From Plazaster borealis (lineage: Eukaryota; Echinodermata; Asteroidea; Forcipulatida; Labidiasteridae), in assembly GCA_021014325.1 (NCBI GenBank), contig JAJGQC010000408.1, forward strand, positions 1 to 64,000: DNA of 64,000 nt, given 5' to 3'. Each line of letters opens with the position of its first letter. Within the stretch, counting starts at the first letter, position 1. Made by a program: the position numbers and the translations under genes. Positions 41,236 through 52,099 of this stretch are shown here, one piece after another. Below the pieces are notes generated by a model that ran no database searches, was not told the DNA's origin, and was given only the letters and a program-made list of their open reading frames with translations.

Positions 41236-44200
41236 CTACAAGTAAATCATGTAAAATGATGTTTGTTTTCCCTTGCATGCAATGCATTTTGGGACACCTC
41301 ACATGAAATGTTCACCATGAAAACTGAGCCTTTATTATAATAAACAATAATTAAACAGTATTTATATAGCGCAATACGAATACAACATTCCTCAAAGCGC
41401 TTAACAGCGAATGAAAAGCATTAAGAAACAAAACATAGAGCATAATTCCCAATTTAAGCTCACCAACAAAAATATTTAAAATTAGGCCAGACCAGCTGTT
41501 ACCTAACTGAGTTTTGCGGTGACACCATGTGCATAAATCTTTGTTGAGTAGTGGTGGTTCTGAGAAGAACCGGTGGTTTGACAACTCGACATTTCGATCA
41601 GTATGCTCTGATCGTCTTCAGGAGGAGCATACTTATCGAAACGTCGGGTTGTCAAACAACCGGTTCTCAGAACCACCACTAGGACCTACTCAAAAGAGAT
41701 TTATGCACATGGTGTCACCGCATTGATTGTACTCCCACTATATGCAAAGTTTCAAATCCAACTGATCCTGTATTAAAGAGTACAAGCATTTTCTCAACAA
41801 TCTGTTTATGCAGATTTAAAGCTTTGTTTTCTTAGCCGTCCCAAAAAACGTATAGATTGTCGTTTTGGTGTTGCGAACGGATCAACCTCGTTCCCAGGCG
41901 TGATCGATCTCACCGCGCCCTTTTCCCCAGCAAGCCCTGGGGCCGATTTCACAAAGAGATAAGACTAGTCTTATCTGAAGTTAGGACCAGTAACTGGTCT
42001 TAACTTAAGACTATAGTCCTATCTCTTAGCATTGCCTAGGACTAGTCCTAAGTTAGGAAGAGTTTTGTGAAATCAACCCCTGCTCACTCATAGTGACGAG
42101 AGGTATCGATACGGCGCGCTGCCTATGGTAGCGAGGCTGCGAACGGATTGACCTCTAGTATTACGTCACATGCAGCGACTGCACCACGCTCACCATTTTT
42201 TAGAGTCAACAGGCAAGCGTGTAAATGACGCATCGCTTAACAATGCATTGTATTACACACAAGGACGTTGACTCCCAAAAGGATGCAACATTTATTGCAA
42301 CCTATATTGTGATGATGACGTCATGTGAATTGGGTCAACAGCTAGGCGTAGCACGCGTGTAGGTAACACCGCACTTTACAACGATAATACGCACGTATCC
42401 ATGACGTCACGCAGGCGTTACACGTACGTGTTCAGAAAACCCCCCAATGTGCAGCTTTATAACATAGAAACCTTTAGTATGCTGCCACCATCTTGGTCAT
42501 GTTCCCTGTATCCTGTAACAATAAAGGAACCAGACCATTTTCCCTTCCAGCCTCGGTTTGATTACATTGAGTTGAATGGGAAAAAATATAGATGGCCGCA
42601 CCATGGACGTCTTTAGAGGAGGGTGCCCTATGACAGTGACGTCATGTACATAGGGTCCCCAAAATAAAATCCTCACTATGGCATGTACCTTTTTTGACGA
42701 TTCTGTTCCATTCAGGGAAGACATCGCATTTCAGATGACCTATTGATAGAGCACCAACGCAGATCAAACCGTCGTAGTAACCTGTGAAATAAGTGAGGGT
42801 CGGTAACACTAAATCATGGCACATGTTATGTATTTCAATGTTTTCTCCAAAGTGCAATGTCCTGGGGGAGTCAAAGTCATTGATATCCCAGACTGCACCG
42901 TTCCACATCAGAGGGGAGATCAGGTCCCACAGTTGTGCCGTTTTTGTTTTGTTTGTATGTATTATTATTAATATTTTTTGGAGGGGCTGAAAAAAATTTG
43001 TACTCATTTTATACTTCATGTCCAAAACTGTACAGACATACAGACCTACCTCGATCTAACCCTTCTGATAAAGTGGAGCCATCTGTTCTTTGTAGCAGGC
43101 TTCCAGATGTCTTGCTGACAGCCTGTGCTAGGTTCTGAGGCTTCCAACACCCCTCCCCAGCCAATCAAACTTTTGGGCTTACTGTGGAGCCAGTTACTAA
43201 TGAGACCTTCCCGCAAGTGTGTAATTCCTGGGTTATTCTTCACGGTTAACCTTCCGAGCATGCCACGGGAATTTTTTTTACATGCTGGACCCACTGGGCG
43301 CGCACGAGAGGCACGGGTAAATAACTGTGTTTTGGGGGCACTATTCTTGTTCCAATGATCTGAACAGATGAATATACGTTCCCTGGATCCACTCACTACT
43401 GATTGCGGCATTCTGGAAATGTGGTTCACTACTAATTTTCAAAACATAGTGAATTTAGAAGTTTATCGCCGTTTATATAGTACTTTGATGTGACGGTACC
43501 AGCCCCAATATGTTACTGCATGCTACGGTAAGCCACCTGTTTACTACCGTAAATTTGTTTGCCACTCCCGTCACTCAACTGTTGGACAGTACATCAGTAT
43601 GCAGACTTCAGCAATTTCTAGATTACTGGCACTAGGTTTGATAGTTTTACTGTCAAACTTTCACGGAACCTAATACACGGGACTTTGGAATGTCGCCCTT
43701 TTGTCTCCTTTGGTAGGTTAAACGACCCAGTGAAGCTCAGAACGAGGGTGGCCCTCACTAAATGGTCAAAGGGTGGACAAACAGTTATACTCATTCCAGG
43801 CCACGATCCTGATCCCTGATCAACATGATCAACATAACTATTTATATGGATGTTTCTGTCAACCCTGGCCCTTCAACAGCCTATGAGCATGTTTTTCACG
43901 ACAGTGGAGTTAACACTAACAGCAACACATCATTGGTGAGTTCCGAAAGATCTACAAGCACTGGTGGTATCCCCGCATGCCTCTTTTTCCAACCATTTGA
44001 TGTATTCTCGGAGACAACTCCTTCAAGTATGTATCCATAGCCCTAAATCCCAACTTTAGCAGGAAGTACTGCAAGTTCTCAAATTTAACGGAATTCTGAG
44101 ATATAGGGTAGGAGTGCTGGGAAATCCAGCCGCAATCGCCGTCACTCTACACGTAGATCGCAACCGGAGGATGAAGCATCGACCACCGACGTTAGACCTA

Positions 44201-47200
44201 CATGTATAAGGGTGCATACTACATTATAGAGAGGACACTCGACTTGTAACAGATACATGAACTCTCGTCTGTTACGCTCCCTGACACGCCATCATGACAC
44301 CATTACATCTGCTAGCGCTAATCAAGAAGACCGACCAGTAATGAAACATTCAGGCTTTCCGTCAATATTGTTGACCAATGCTAGATCACTCGTCAACAAG
44401 TTGGATGAAGCTAGATTGATTTTTGAGCTAAACATTGTAGACATAGGAGTAATTACAGAATCTTGGTTCACCCTGACATTCCTGAAAACATGTTAAGCAT
44501 CCAAGGGTATGTGATCTGAGACGGGGAGGCGGAGTAGCAGTTTATTCCAAAAATTACATTCCCGCTGTTAAAATCAACGACATAATTGTTCCTGAAGAAC
44601 TTCAAGATTACCAAGAACTATTTCAGCCATAGCAGTGTGTGCAGTTTACATAACAACAGACTCTCCTCCTCAACGGACACTTGAAAATCATATTATGGCC
44701 AGTCTTGATTTGTTACGTACAAAATACGCAGATATTGGTATGGTTATTTTGGGAGATTATAATCGCATGAATATTAATACAATTATTGCAGGCATAGACT
44801 TAACTCAGATAGTTGATTTTCACACTAGAGCCGATGCCGTGCTTGATTTTGTTTTCACTAGTCACAATTTAAAGTCTGTTTTTGATAAACCAATTCCATT
44901 GTCTCCTATTGGAAGCAGTGATCATATTTGTTTTTTATGGAAGCCTAAGTTGCACCAAAAAAGACAGAATACATTTAAGGTTAAAAGAGTTCGCCCATTG
45001 CTTAACTCTGGTATTTGTGCTTTTGGACGTTGGATTCAAAGTCAGAACTGGAATGAAATTCTAAATTGTACGAATACTCAAGGCAAGGCTGATATTTTTT
45101 TACAATTTGCTTGATTCAGCCATGGATTCTTATTTTCTCTTTAAAAGCTACAAGAGCCATGATAATGACAAGCCTTGGCTTACACCTGACATAAAAAAAA
45201 AACTTGTTTTTGACCGTCAAGTGGCCTTTAATACTAATAACATGGTTCTTTGGCGCAAATATAGAAATCTGAAGAGAAATTGAATTGGCTAAGATTTCTT
45301 ATTATGCTAATCGCATTCTTAATTTACAGAACACTGATCCTCGTCAATGGCACCAACAGGTTACAAAGGTCACTAATAATAACAAAAGAGGTATTGACAT
45401 AGACATCCCTGGTATTGATGGAATTCTGTGATCACAAAAGCAGCACAAAACTCACAATCAAAGTAGTATTTGAAATACGTTGATGACTTGACATTTGCTG
45501 AGAACTGTAAGATTGGTAGTCGTGGCCACATGCAAGACGACTTAGATAAGTTTAAGGAGTGGTCTGATGCTAATCACTTGCAGCTAAATCCCTCCAAGTG
45601 CCAGGCCCTCCAGGTGTGTTTCAAAAAATCCCATCAACATCCAGGTAATTTAACAATTGGTGATGCCTTCATATTCACTACCTTATGGAGACCGAGAACA
45701 AAACAGAAAAGGGAAAACAAAAGGTCTCCATAGGGGAATTCTAAAGACTTGGGTGCTCCACAAGGAATTTTGTGTACAAAGTCTATGGGAGGTTCTTAAC
45801 TACAGGGACAAAGGAAAGAACAAAAGATGTCTCCACAGGGATGTAAAAAATGGAATGTGTGAACCTGTTTCTTTTGTTACAGAGGCCAAAATTCTGGGCC
45901 TTTGGATTCAGAATAACCTTAGATGGGACACGCAGATTAACCATATGTTAACTAAAGCCAACAGGAAACTTTTCATGCTGCGGTCACTTAAACGTTTTGG
46001 ATTTAGTTTGGATGAATTAAGTATTGTTTTTAATGGATATGTCCATCCAGTTTTAGAATATGGTGATGTCATCTGGCACTCAAGTATTACTGTTAAGCAT
46101 ACTCATACCACTGAGTCTATCCAAAAACGTGCCTGTAAAATTATGTTGGGTAATAATTATCATTCGTATGACTTTGCTCTTTCATCGCTTGGCCTTGACT
46201 CTCTGGCTGGTAGGAGAGGGGCACACTGCATGCGTTTTGCTAATGAACTTGCTAACAACCCTCGCACTAAAGACCTCCTTCCCCTACCAGGCTTGAGAGT
46301 CATGGTCGAAACCTCCGAAATAGTCATCATGTTTCAACCATCCCCATCAGATCCAGTCATTTTAAAAATAGCCCTGTTCCTTATTTCATAGGTCTAATTA
46401 ATTCTTAATAACTTCTCCATTTTCTTGTGTGTGGTATTCGGAGTGTGGTTCTTATTTAATTTAATGTTTTATTTAAAGGTTTATACATTTTTAAGCAAAG
46501 GGTGCAATCTACTTTTCTTATGAAAAAACCTTTGCTATTTTGGTGTATTTAAAAATAGGTTTTTTATACCATATCTATTTTTAACTAATGTGATGACTCT
46601 GTATTTTGACGTTCGGGTCACGAAGTGTGTCAATTTTAATAAAATTCAAATTCAAATTCAGAAAGGATTAAGCTTTTGTGCACACAATGGGATTTTTGTG
46701 TGCACGTTATAATGGGACCCAACTTTCCCACACTATTTGTCAACCTCTGAGTTCACTCATCCAGAATTCACTACAGTATATGAAGAAAAATAACAATTAG
46801 CGGAATTGATCTACACATTTTGTAGCTATAAAAAAAGTATGAATTTGGTCCTCCCAACTGCGCCCAGTGGCTGCTCGGAAGGTTTTAAAAAGTCAATGTC
46901 GAAAATGTTGTGGCTACGAGTAAAAAATGATAACAACGATTGTACACCCTTTTTTTCTTTTAACATACCATCGTCAACATTTTTAATCTTGTTGTTTCCA
47001 AGATGATCACAAATGAGTCTCTCGTAGACTCCTCTTGCGGCGCTGATGTCCAGACTTTTCTGTGAAAAGTCTACGGCATCGATTCGCTTGAAACCGAGTC
47101 TAGCCAACTGTGAGAAAAACAATGAAAGGATACAAGAACGATGACGGATAACGTCATTATGTTTAAATGGGTCTCGACAAGACATCGGCTACATCATAAT

Positions 47201-49232
47201 TTTCTAGTTCAGTCCTTTGAGAACGTAGACATTATTTCAAGTTCGAGGTCTCAATTTTGTCCGTACTCCCTTTGTAATGAATGTGGGAAGATTGGAAGGC
47301 CACATGAGGGCGCTATTCCAAGCAATACTGAACTCAGGCCGTGTCAGAATTAGCGGCTACGGCTACGGCTTAGCAACAGTAGTAGCTGTAGCCGCCAATT
47401 CGGATACGGCCTAACATACATTTTGCGAAAAGGACACAGACTTGGAACCAAGTCTAATTTGTGACCAGTTCCAATCATCGGTCTCGAATCTCGCTTGGGC
47501 TCCACAGTTTCCACGCCCAAAATAAAAAATTACACGACTTCAATTAAAGCTTACAATATCGCATAAACCGCATTAAAACCGCAAGTTAAATTCACTGAAA
47601 AAATTAACCTCTACCAACCCCCGATTCAGAAATTAGGTCATAAATGCGAAACTTTAGTTCAACAGCTTTTAGTTCTAGTAGCAAAGGTTCTTTACCTGTT
47701 GACCAACTCTTCCCGTTCCTGCTGCACAGTCGACGATGAGGGCGCTCCTATTGGCGAGGAATTTTCCCAGAGTCTCTGCGCATGCCATTGGCCCATTGTA
47801 GTTTGCTTTGTCGTAGACCTTAGAGAAAAGAACCGAAACAATTTCAAGGGAATTTACATGTCAAAGAATTAAAGACAAGTCAAAGTTCTGTTTTAACCTT
47901 TGTTCCACTTTCTTATTGTAGGTCCTGTCCCTTTTAGCCTGTAACATCTGACGTCACACTTCGAGGCTCGTGAACATACCTGCCCGATACCTGCCTGACC
48001 GGATGTTGCCAGATGTACCTTTGACCTCGCATTCATTTCACACGGAGTTCCACAGTCACGTACATTTACTTATAGTGAATACAACAACACTTATGGAAGT
48101 ACAAACATTATACACACGTTGCATGTGCAGACGGCCGAAAGTGCAAGCCGACAAACTACATCAACTCGGACCAATCATAATAATAATAATGTACTCATTT
48201 ATATTGCGCCCATTCCATAACATGTACACAAGCGCATAACAAAAAATTAAAAATATTAAAAATTTACAAAATAAAAAAGTGAGGAAATACAACAATCCAT
48301 AAAAATGTAAATACAAGAACCATACAGGACTTTCCAAATAGAAAAACTGCATAACATTAAGACAGTAAAACCAAAATGTATTAGTAGAGGAACAATAAAT
48401 GCACATTCAGTAAAAGCTTCTTTAAAAAGATAAGTCTTTAGAACAGATTTAAAAACATCAAGGCTACCAGCCCTCCTAATATGAAGTGGAAGTTTGTTCC
48501 AGAGGTGCGGTGCACTGTTCTCAAAGGCCCGGTCCCCAAGAGCAGCCTTACTACCACCAACAGGGTGGTTAAGAAAAATTCCATCCCCAGAACTGCGAAG
48601 GCAGTAACGAGATTGGGATTTGATAGAAACAAGCTGACTTAAGTACTGTGGAGCTAGACTATGTAGAATTTTGTAAGTAATCATTAAAATTTTAAATTCA
48701 ATTCTAAACCAAACAGGGAGCCTATGTAAATCCATAAATAATGGTGTTATGTAACAATACTTAAATGCATTACAGACGAGCCTGGCACAGGCGTTTTGAA
48801 CTCTCTGGAGTTGTTTAATCTTAGTGTTAGGTAAGCCATAAAAAAAAGACTGTTACAGTAATCCAGTCTACCAGAGATAAATGCATGAATGAGTGTCTCA
48901 GTACATTCCTTAGACAAGTATTTTCTTATGCGCCTAATGTTATGCAAATAATAAAATGCACTTCCACAAACTTTAGTAACATGAGTTTTCATTGACATAT
49001 TGGCATCAAACCATGCACCTAGGTTTCGGGCAAGGGAAACAGGTGATACAATTGACTGCCCAACCTGAATACCCTTTAGATAACAGTTTTCCCCCAGCTT
49101 CTCCTATACCTGGTCGTACTGCTCAGCCCAATTATCGTAGAACTTTTTCACGGCGCTCGCACAGTTGTTTCTGATCGCCTGTCTGTGAATAAACTTCAAC
49201 TGAGTCTCTGCGTCTTGAAAATCGGTTTCCAT
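41039..49232 (-). CDS. METTL27: METTL27 (WBSCR27)-like SAM-dependent methyltransferase, complete, five exons
   Basis: Exons 49110-49232, 47696-47818, 46969-47107, 42689-42781 and 41039-41235 total 675 nt, 224 residues and a TAA stop. All joins keep phase (0, 0, 1, 1) with GT-AG sites. The product shows FYDNWAEQYDQVYDKANYNG near residues 32-51 (FYD-x-W-A-x-x-YD signature), SAM motif I VDCAAGTGRVGQQ near 70-82, the acidic end of strand 2 (IDAVDFSQKSLDIS), then YYDGLICVGALSIGH and a KKGGL in place of KPGG. These are the class I Rossmann methyltransferase landmarks in the METTL27/WBSCR27 arrangement. Substrate is unknown in this family. It is cytosolic by absence of a leader. Intron 3 holds a CR1-like LINE (43.5-46.7 kb) and intron 1 a LINE tail. 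Nothing in the coding exons is broken. Confidence 0.93.
41515..41726. repeat. Foldback with CGAAACGTCG core, copy 2
   Basis: GCGGTGACACCATGTGCATA and its mirror close the element. Inside, GTGGTGGTTCTGAGAAGAAC, CGATCAGTATGC, CTGATCGTCTTCAGGAGGAG and ATCGAAACGTCGGGTTGTC echo 16760-16935. Confidence 0.75.
41884..42135. repeat. CAACCTCGTTCCCAG repeat, copy 2, split by a MITE
   Basis: CAACCTCGTTCCCAGGCGTG at the left and GTGACGAGAGGTATCGATAC then GGCGCGCTGCC at the right match 35797-36290. The interior is replaced by the MITE at 41938-42081. Confidence 0.55.
41938..42081. mobile_element. Harbinger-type MITE, GATTTCACAAAG ends
   Basis: GGGGCCGATTTCACAAAGAG and TTTTGTGAAATCAACCCC are inverted ends. 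The inside repeats AGGACTAGTCC and AAGACTAGTCTT palindromes, typical of deuterostome Harbinger MITEs. Confidence 0.75.
42136..42680. other. Spacer, no gene supported
   Basis: An open frame at 42401-42616 has no splice or homology support. This is the intron 4 region of the methyltransferase gene. Confidence 0.4.
42689..42781 (-). CDS. METTL27: METTL27-like exon 4
   Basis: Acceptor ACTTATTTCACAG, donor GTACAT, phases 1 and 1. Encodes YYDGLICVGALSIGHLKCD and VFPEWNRIVKK. The longer open frame upstream of the acceptor is intron read-through. Confidence 0.92.
42782..43499. other. Intron 3 sequence with an unexplained 127-codon open frame
   Basis: A minus-strand frame at 43046-43429 is long for chance but matches nothing I recognise, has no clear splice sites and lacks a known motif. 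It may be part of an unidentified repeat. Confidence 0.3.
43849..43872 (+). other. 2A-like ribosome-skipping motif at the LINE N-terminus
   Basis: The frame from 43825 reads MINITIYMDVSVNPGPSTA. DVSVNPGP fits the 2A core D-[VI]-E-x-NPGP except for Ser in place of Glu, so activity is doubtful. 2A-like sequences at the ORF start are known in echinoderm CR1-type LINEs. Confidence 0.65.
44257..45114 (+). pseudogene. LINE endonuclease (APE-type) fragments
   Basis: FPSILLTNARSLVNKLDE and IVDIGVITESWF are the APE endonuclease N-terminus (N-A-R-S and the catalytic E of TESW). After a frame loss, MVILGDYNRMNI, LDFVFTSHNL and PIGSSDHICFL give the GDxN and SDH motifs. About 40 codons between them are in other frames. 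Confidence 0.8.
45470..46391 (+). pseudogene. LINE reverse transcriptase C-terminal fragments
   Basis: KYVDDLTFAENCKIGS holds the RT YxDD motif; LQLNPSKCQALQV, ILGLWIQNNLRWDTQINHM and YGDVIWHSS are the thumb and C-terminal blocks. Between 45684 and 45838 a purine-rich tandem stretch (AAAGGTCTCCATAGGG / AAAGATGTCTCCACAGGG) is inserted. Confidence 0.8.
46969..47107 (-). CDS. METTL27: METTL27-like exon 3
   Basis: Acceptor TTTTTCTCACAG, 46 codons plus one base, donor GTATGT. Encodes LARLGFKRIDAVDFSQKSLD and GVYERLICDHLG, the strand-2 acidic residue region and following helix of the family. Confidence 0.92.
47336..47412. repeat. 77-bp foldback of the CGAATTGGCGGCTACAGC family
   Basis: AGGCCGTGTCAGAATTAGCG and CCAATTCGGATACGGCCT bound GGCTACGGCTACGGCTTAGC and its mirror. 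A minimal version of the element at 5189-5656. Confidence 0.75.
47696..47818 (-). CDS. METTL27: METTL27-like exon 2 (SAM motif I)
   Basis: Acceptor TTTTCTCTAAG, 41 codons, donor GTAAAG, phase 0 both sides. Encodes ALIVDCAAGTGRVGQQ, the glycine-rich SAM-binding loop. Confidence 0.93.
48175..49085 (-). mobile_element. 5'-truncated CR1-like LINE, 3' half
   Basis: Minus-strand frames encode GIQVGQSIVSPVSLARNLGA, VCGSAFYYLHNIRRIRKYLS, a broken middle, then FRIEFKILMITYKILHSLAP, DRAFENSAPHLWNKLPLHIR and SVLKTYLF. These are the RT C-terminus blocks of CR1-type LINEs. The 3' end is an ATT microsatellite. It sits in intron 1 of the methyltransferase gene, in the same orientation as that gene. Confidence 0.85.
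49110..49232 (-). CDS. METTL27: METTL27-like exon 1
   Basis: The ATG (49230-49232 on the minus strand, context ACCATGG) opens 41 codons ending at CAG before GTATAG. It encodes the N-terminal helix and FYDNWAEQYDQ. ACC before the ATG is an ideal start context. Confidence 0.9.
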
Positions 49233-50188
49233 GGTGATGTTAACGCTGAGAGAAAAAGATAAGGAAAAAACCTTACTTTGTTACGCAGGTAAATTCATAA
49301 TTCTGCAATGTTTCCAAAGTGTTGTGTTCAAAAGAAAGGAGAAAACAGCTGGGTTTCCAATATCAAATATTTTGTTCTGTTGTATAACCTCCTGATACTG
49401 TGTATGTATTTTTGCCATGATATTGCTGTATTTTATCCGAATATGATAAGGTTCAAAGTCCACGAAGCCTGATTTGGCATTAGTATAGACTTTGTTAGAC
49501 AAATTGACGCAAACCCTAAATGTGGGCATTTTTATCTGACAATAAAGACACACTTTCCAAACTTGCATAACTTTCAAACTTCAAACATAATAAAGATCGG
49601 CAACAGTACATGACAGTGAGATTGTGACGTCATCATGGCGTCAACTTTGAATCACAGAAATTGACCAAATAATGTATAAAGAATTAAAGAAGAAATAGTC
49701 AGACTTCATCCATGTTCTTCAACGTTGCCGTGATTGACACCAGCACCTAATCCTATAGCCGGTCCCAGCTACTAAAACCCAGCTCAAGGTAACTGGCCTT
49801 AGGGAAGTGAGGGTGCCAGGGTGCAGTGTTCATCTTATAATTCCTTTGCTGATAAGCTAGTCAGGATGAAACAGGTGAGTAGAATCATGGAGGTAGGAAT
49901 ACAGTTTTGGACTTACGGGAGTTTCTAAAGATGACAATTGGCAACCTGTAGGCTAATTTGACATGCAGTTAGGAGTAAAACAAATAATTAAAAAAAATAC
50001 CTGGGGGGCACGTGACCCCCCCCCCGGATCCGCGCCTACTAAAAGACACGTACCTTTTACATCAATTAAAATAATTGGTGTAAAAGTGTTCATCGGGTGT
50101 CCGGCAGGTGAGACTAGATTACTCTAAAAATTGTGTTTTACGATATGAAAATCCATTCCACGTATGCTCCGGTCAGAAGCGGGATACG
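49233..50188. other. Region upstream of the methyltransferase gene, no other gene
   Basis: It should contain the promoter of the minus-strand methyltransferase gene, but no clear TATA box or CpG island was seen. A solo TIR end (GGCACGTGACCCCCCC then GGATCCGCGCC) is at about 50005-50039. Confidence 0.4.
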
Positions 50189-50624
50189 ACATTTGGTGCT
50201 CCATGGGGCATGTACCCCGTCCCTATTGTTTTCATTTTGTGCTTGGAATCTCAGGAACTATAGATGATTTAATGGGGGTACTTCTTTACAACAGGAAAAT
50301 GGTGTGTTAAAGTATGTGAACGGGGGGGGGGGGGTCGCCCTCTGCCCCCGTATTGGGCATGGTATATGATTCAAACAGGGGTATACAGAGGTGAAAGACA
50401 TGCACGAAACTACTGAGCCGACCTTAATGCCCACTCATATTATAGCCTGCCCGATATGGGGCAGAGGGTCCCCCCCCCCAATGTTCCCATAGTAAAACAC
50501 ACTATTTTACTCTTGTATAGAACACCCCCCCTAAAATCCTCAAAAGAATTCCTGAGATTTCAAGCACACAATGAAGACACAATGGGGGGGGGGGTACACC
50601 ATGCCCCATATCGAGCACCAATTA
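50189..50624. repeat. Foldback with homopolymer G/C tracts
   Basis: ATTTGGTGCTCCATGGGGCA then TGTACCCC at the left is mirrored by GGGGTACACCATGCCCCATA then TCGAGCACCAATT at the right. Arms of about 190 bp carry G13 at 50322-50334 and matching C runs. Confidence 0.75.
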
Positions 50625-50639
50625 ACTCATGTGGAAACG

Positions 50640-51504
50640 TTTTTCGTGGATTTGTCTCATAAATACGGTGGTCCACAACTGTCACAGCAAAACCAAAAGC
50701 GCCACGGCAAAACCAAAAGCGCCACGGCAAAACCAAAAGCGCCACGGCAAAACCAAAAGCGCCACGGCAAAACCAAAAGAGCCACGGCAGAGAGCACGGC
50801 AAAACCAAAAGAGCCACTGGGCAAAACCAAAAGCTCGACGGCAAAACCTAAGGTCGAAATGAGTCGCGGTGATTCATGGGGTAGAAATCCAATATCCTGA
50901 CTATCGGATCACTATTCTATTTGTCCAAATTGTACATGTACTGTACCCCTTTGTGTGATAGTAAATTTGTCTATTCACATAATGGAACTACCTACCCAAT
51001 GAAGTCGGTGGCCCATGGCCCGTGACCCCTGCACACAACACCGTGTTGGAAACACGTTTGTTTGTTGTAAACTTCTTTTATGTACGGTGGCCCACAACTG
51101 TCACGGCAAATACCATCAAATTGTTTTTCGTGGCCACATGATCTCATCCTTTGACTTGATTGCGCACGACTACATGTATTATGATTTAATTCTTCCCTGT
51201 ATACACAAATATAACCTATCCCATGAATCACCGCGACTCCTTTCGACCTTCGCGCTTTTGGTTTTGTGGCGCTTTTGGTTTTGCCGTGGCGCTTTTGGTT
51301 TTGCCGTGGCGCTTTTGGTTTTGCCTTGACAGTTGTGGGCCACCGTACATAAAAGAAGTTTACCACAAACAAACTCCAACACGGTGTTGTGTGCAGAGGT
51401 CACGGGCCACCGACTTCATTGGGCAGGTAGTTCCATTATGTGAATGGGTAAATTTACTATGACACAATGAGGGTAGAGGCACAGTACATGTACAATTTGG
51501 ACAA
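50640..51504. repeat. Foldback with an inverted 20-bp minisatellite
   Basis: Units GCCACGGCAAAACCAAAAGC run about nine times at 50683-50850; the inverse (GCTTTTGGTTTTGCCGTGGC) recurs three to four times at 51252-51326. The outer arms 50918-51107 and 51327-51504 (GTCCAAATTGTACATGTACT ... GGCCCACAACTGTCA) are inverted copies. Lysine-rich open frames crossing it are artefacts. Confidence 0.85.
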
Positions 51505-52099
51505 ACATCGTTTTGTAGTGCAGAACATAGTATTTTAATGACTTACTCGTCAATGTAACTTAATAAAAACCCACGATAAATAATCAAATGTTAAATAGAC
51601 GGACTTCTGTTGGCATTGTACGTGAATCTTTGCAAGTCAACATCATCGACGATAATTCTAACCGTCTCGATCGAGGACTTAACTGATGGTTTAGCTTATT
51701 TTTTAGATGATTACCGAATAATAAAGAAACATTATAAATTTACCTCATCTTTGATCATGTTTGTATTGACGTTTAGTGGAGCAGAAAACGATGGATTATT
51801 GAAAAACAACACGAACTCATTGAGCAGAATGTCGGTACGTAAATGATATTTTGCGCGGTTGGAAAAATGCATCTTTCTAACCTGCGACTTTAATGGTACG
51901 ATCCAGTAAATTAAAACAGTAAAATGGCTCTCCTTTTAAAATTACCCATTAAATAAAATACAAAACCTCAGTGGTATCAGACAAAATAATGTTATCGTTA
52001 ACCAACAGTTAAACAAGATATATAAACATCGTACAATTTTGCTCTTCTCCAACGCAAAAAGAGACAACATTGTGCAAGACTACTACGTTTTTTTCCGAC
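51505..52099. other. Spacer, no gene supported
   Basis: A 78-codon plus frame at 51610-51846 has no recognised motif. Confidence 0.35.

Larger units (their letters stand above)
43500..46665 (+). mobile_element. Degenerate CR1-like non-LTR retrotransposon
   Basis: Plus-strand fragments appear in the order expected of a LINE: an N-terminal piece with a 2A-like motif (43825), endonuclease pieces (44340-44496; 44635-45114), reverse transcriptase with the catalytic YVDD (45470), the RT thumb and C-terminus (to 46391), and a 3' end with AATTCAAATTCAAATTCAG. Frames are broken by stops and shifts, and most of the RT fingers/palm is deleted between 45425 and 45470. The 5' limit is uncertain. Clade (CR1/L2-like) is from overall layout only. 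Confidence 0.8.

Noticed and set aside
43046..43429. 127-codon minus-strand open frame as a gene
   Set aside because: No recognised motif, no splice sites in agreement with the methyltransferase exons, and it lies in that gene's intron.
50571..50900. Lysine-rich open frames (KPKAPRQNQKRHGKTK type)
   Set aside because: Product of a 20-bp minisatellite readable in three frames; not a histone-like or nucleic-acid-binding gene.
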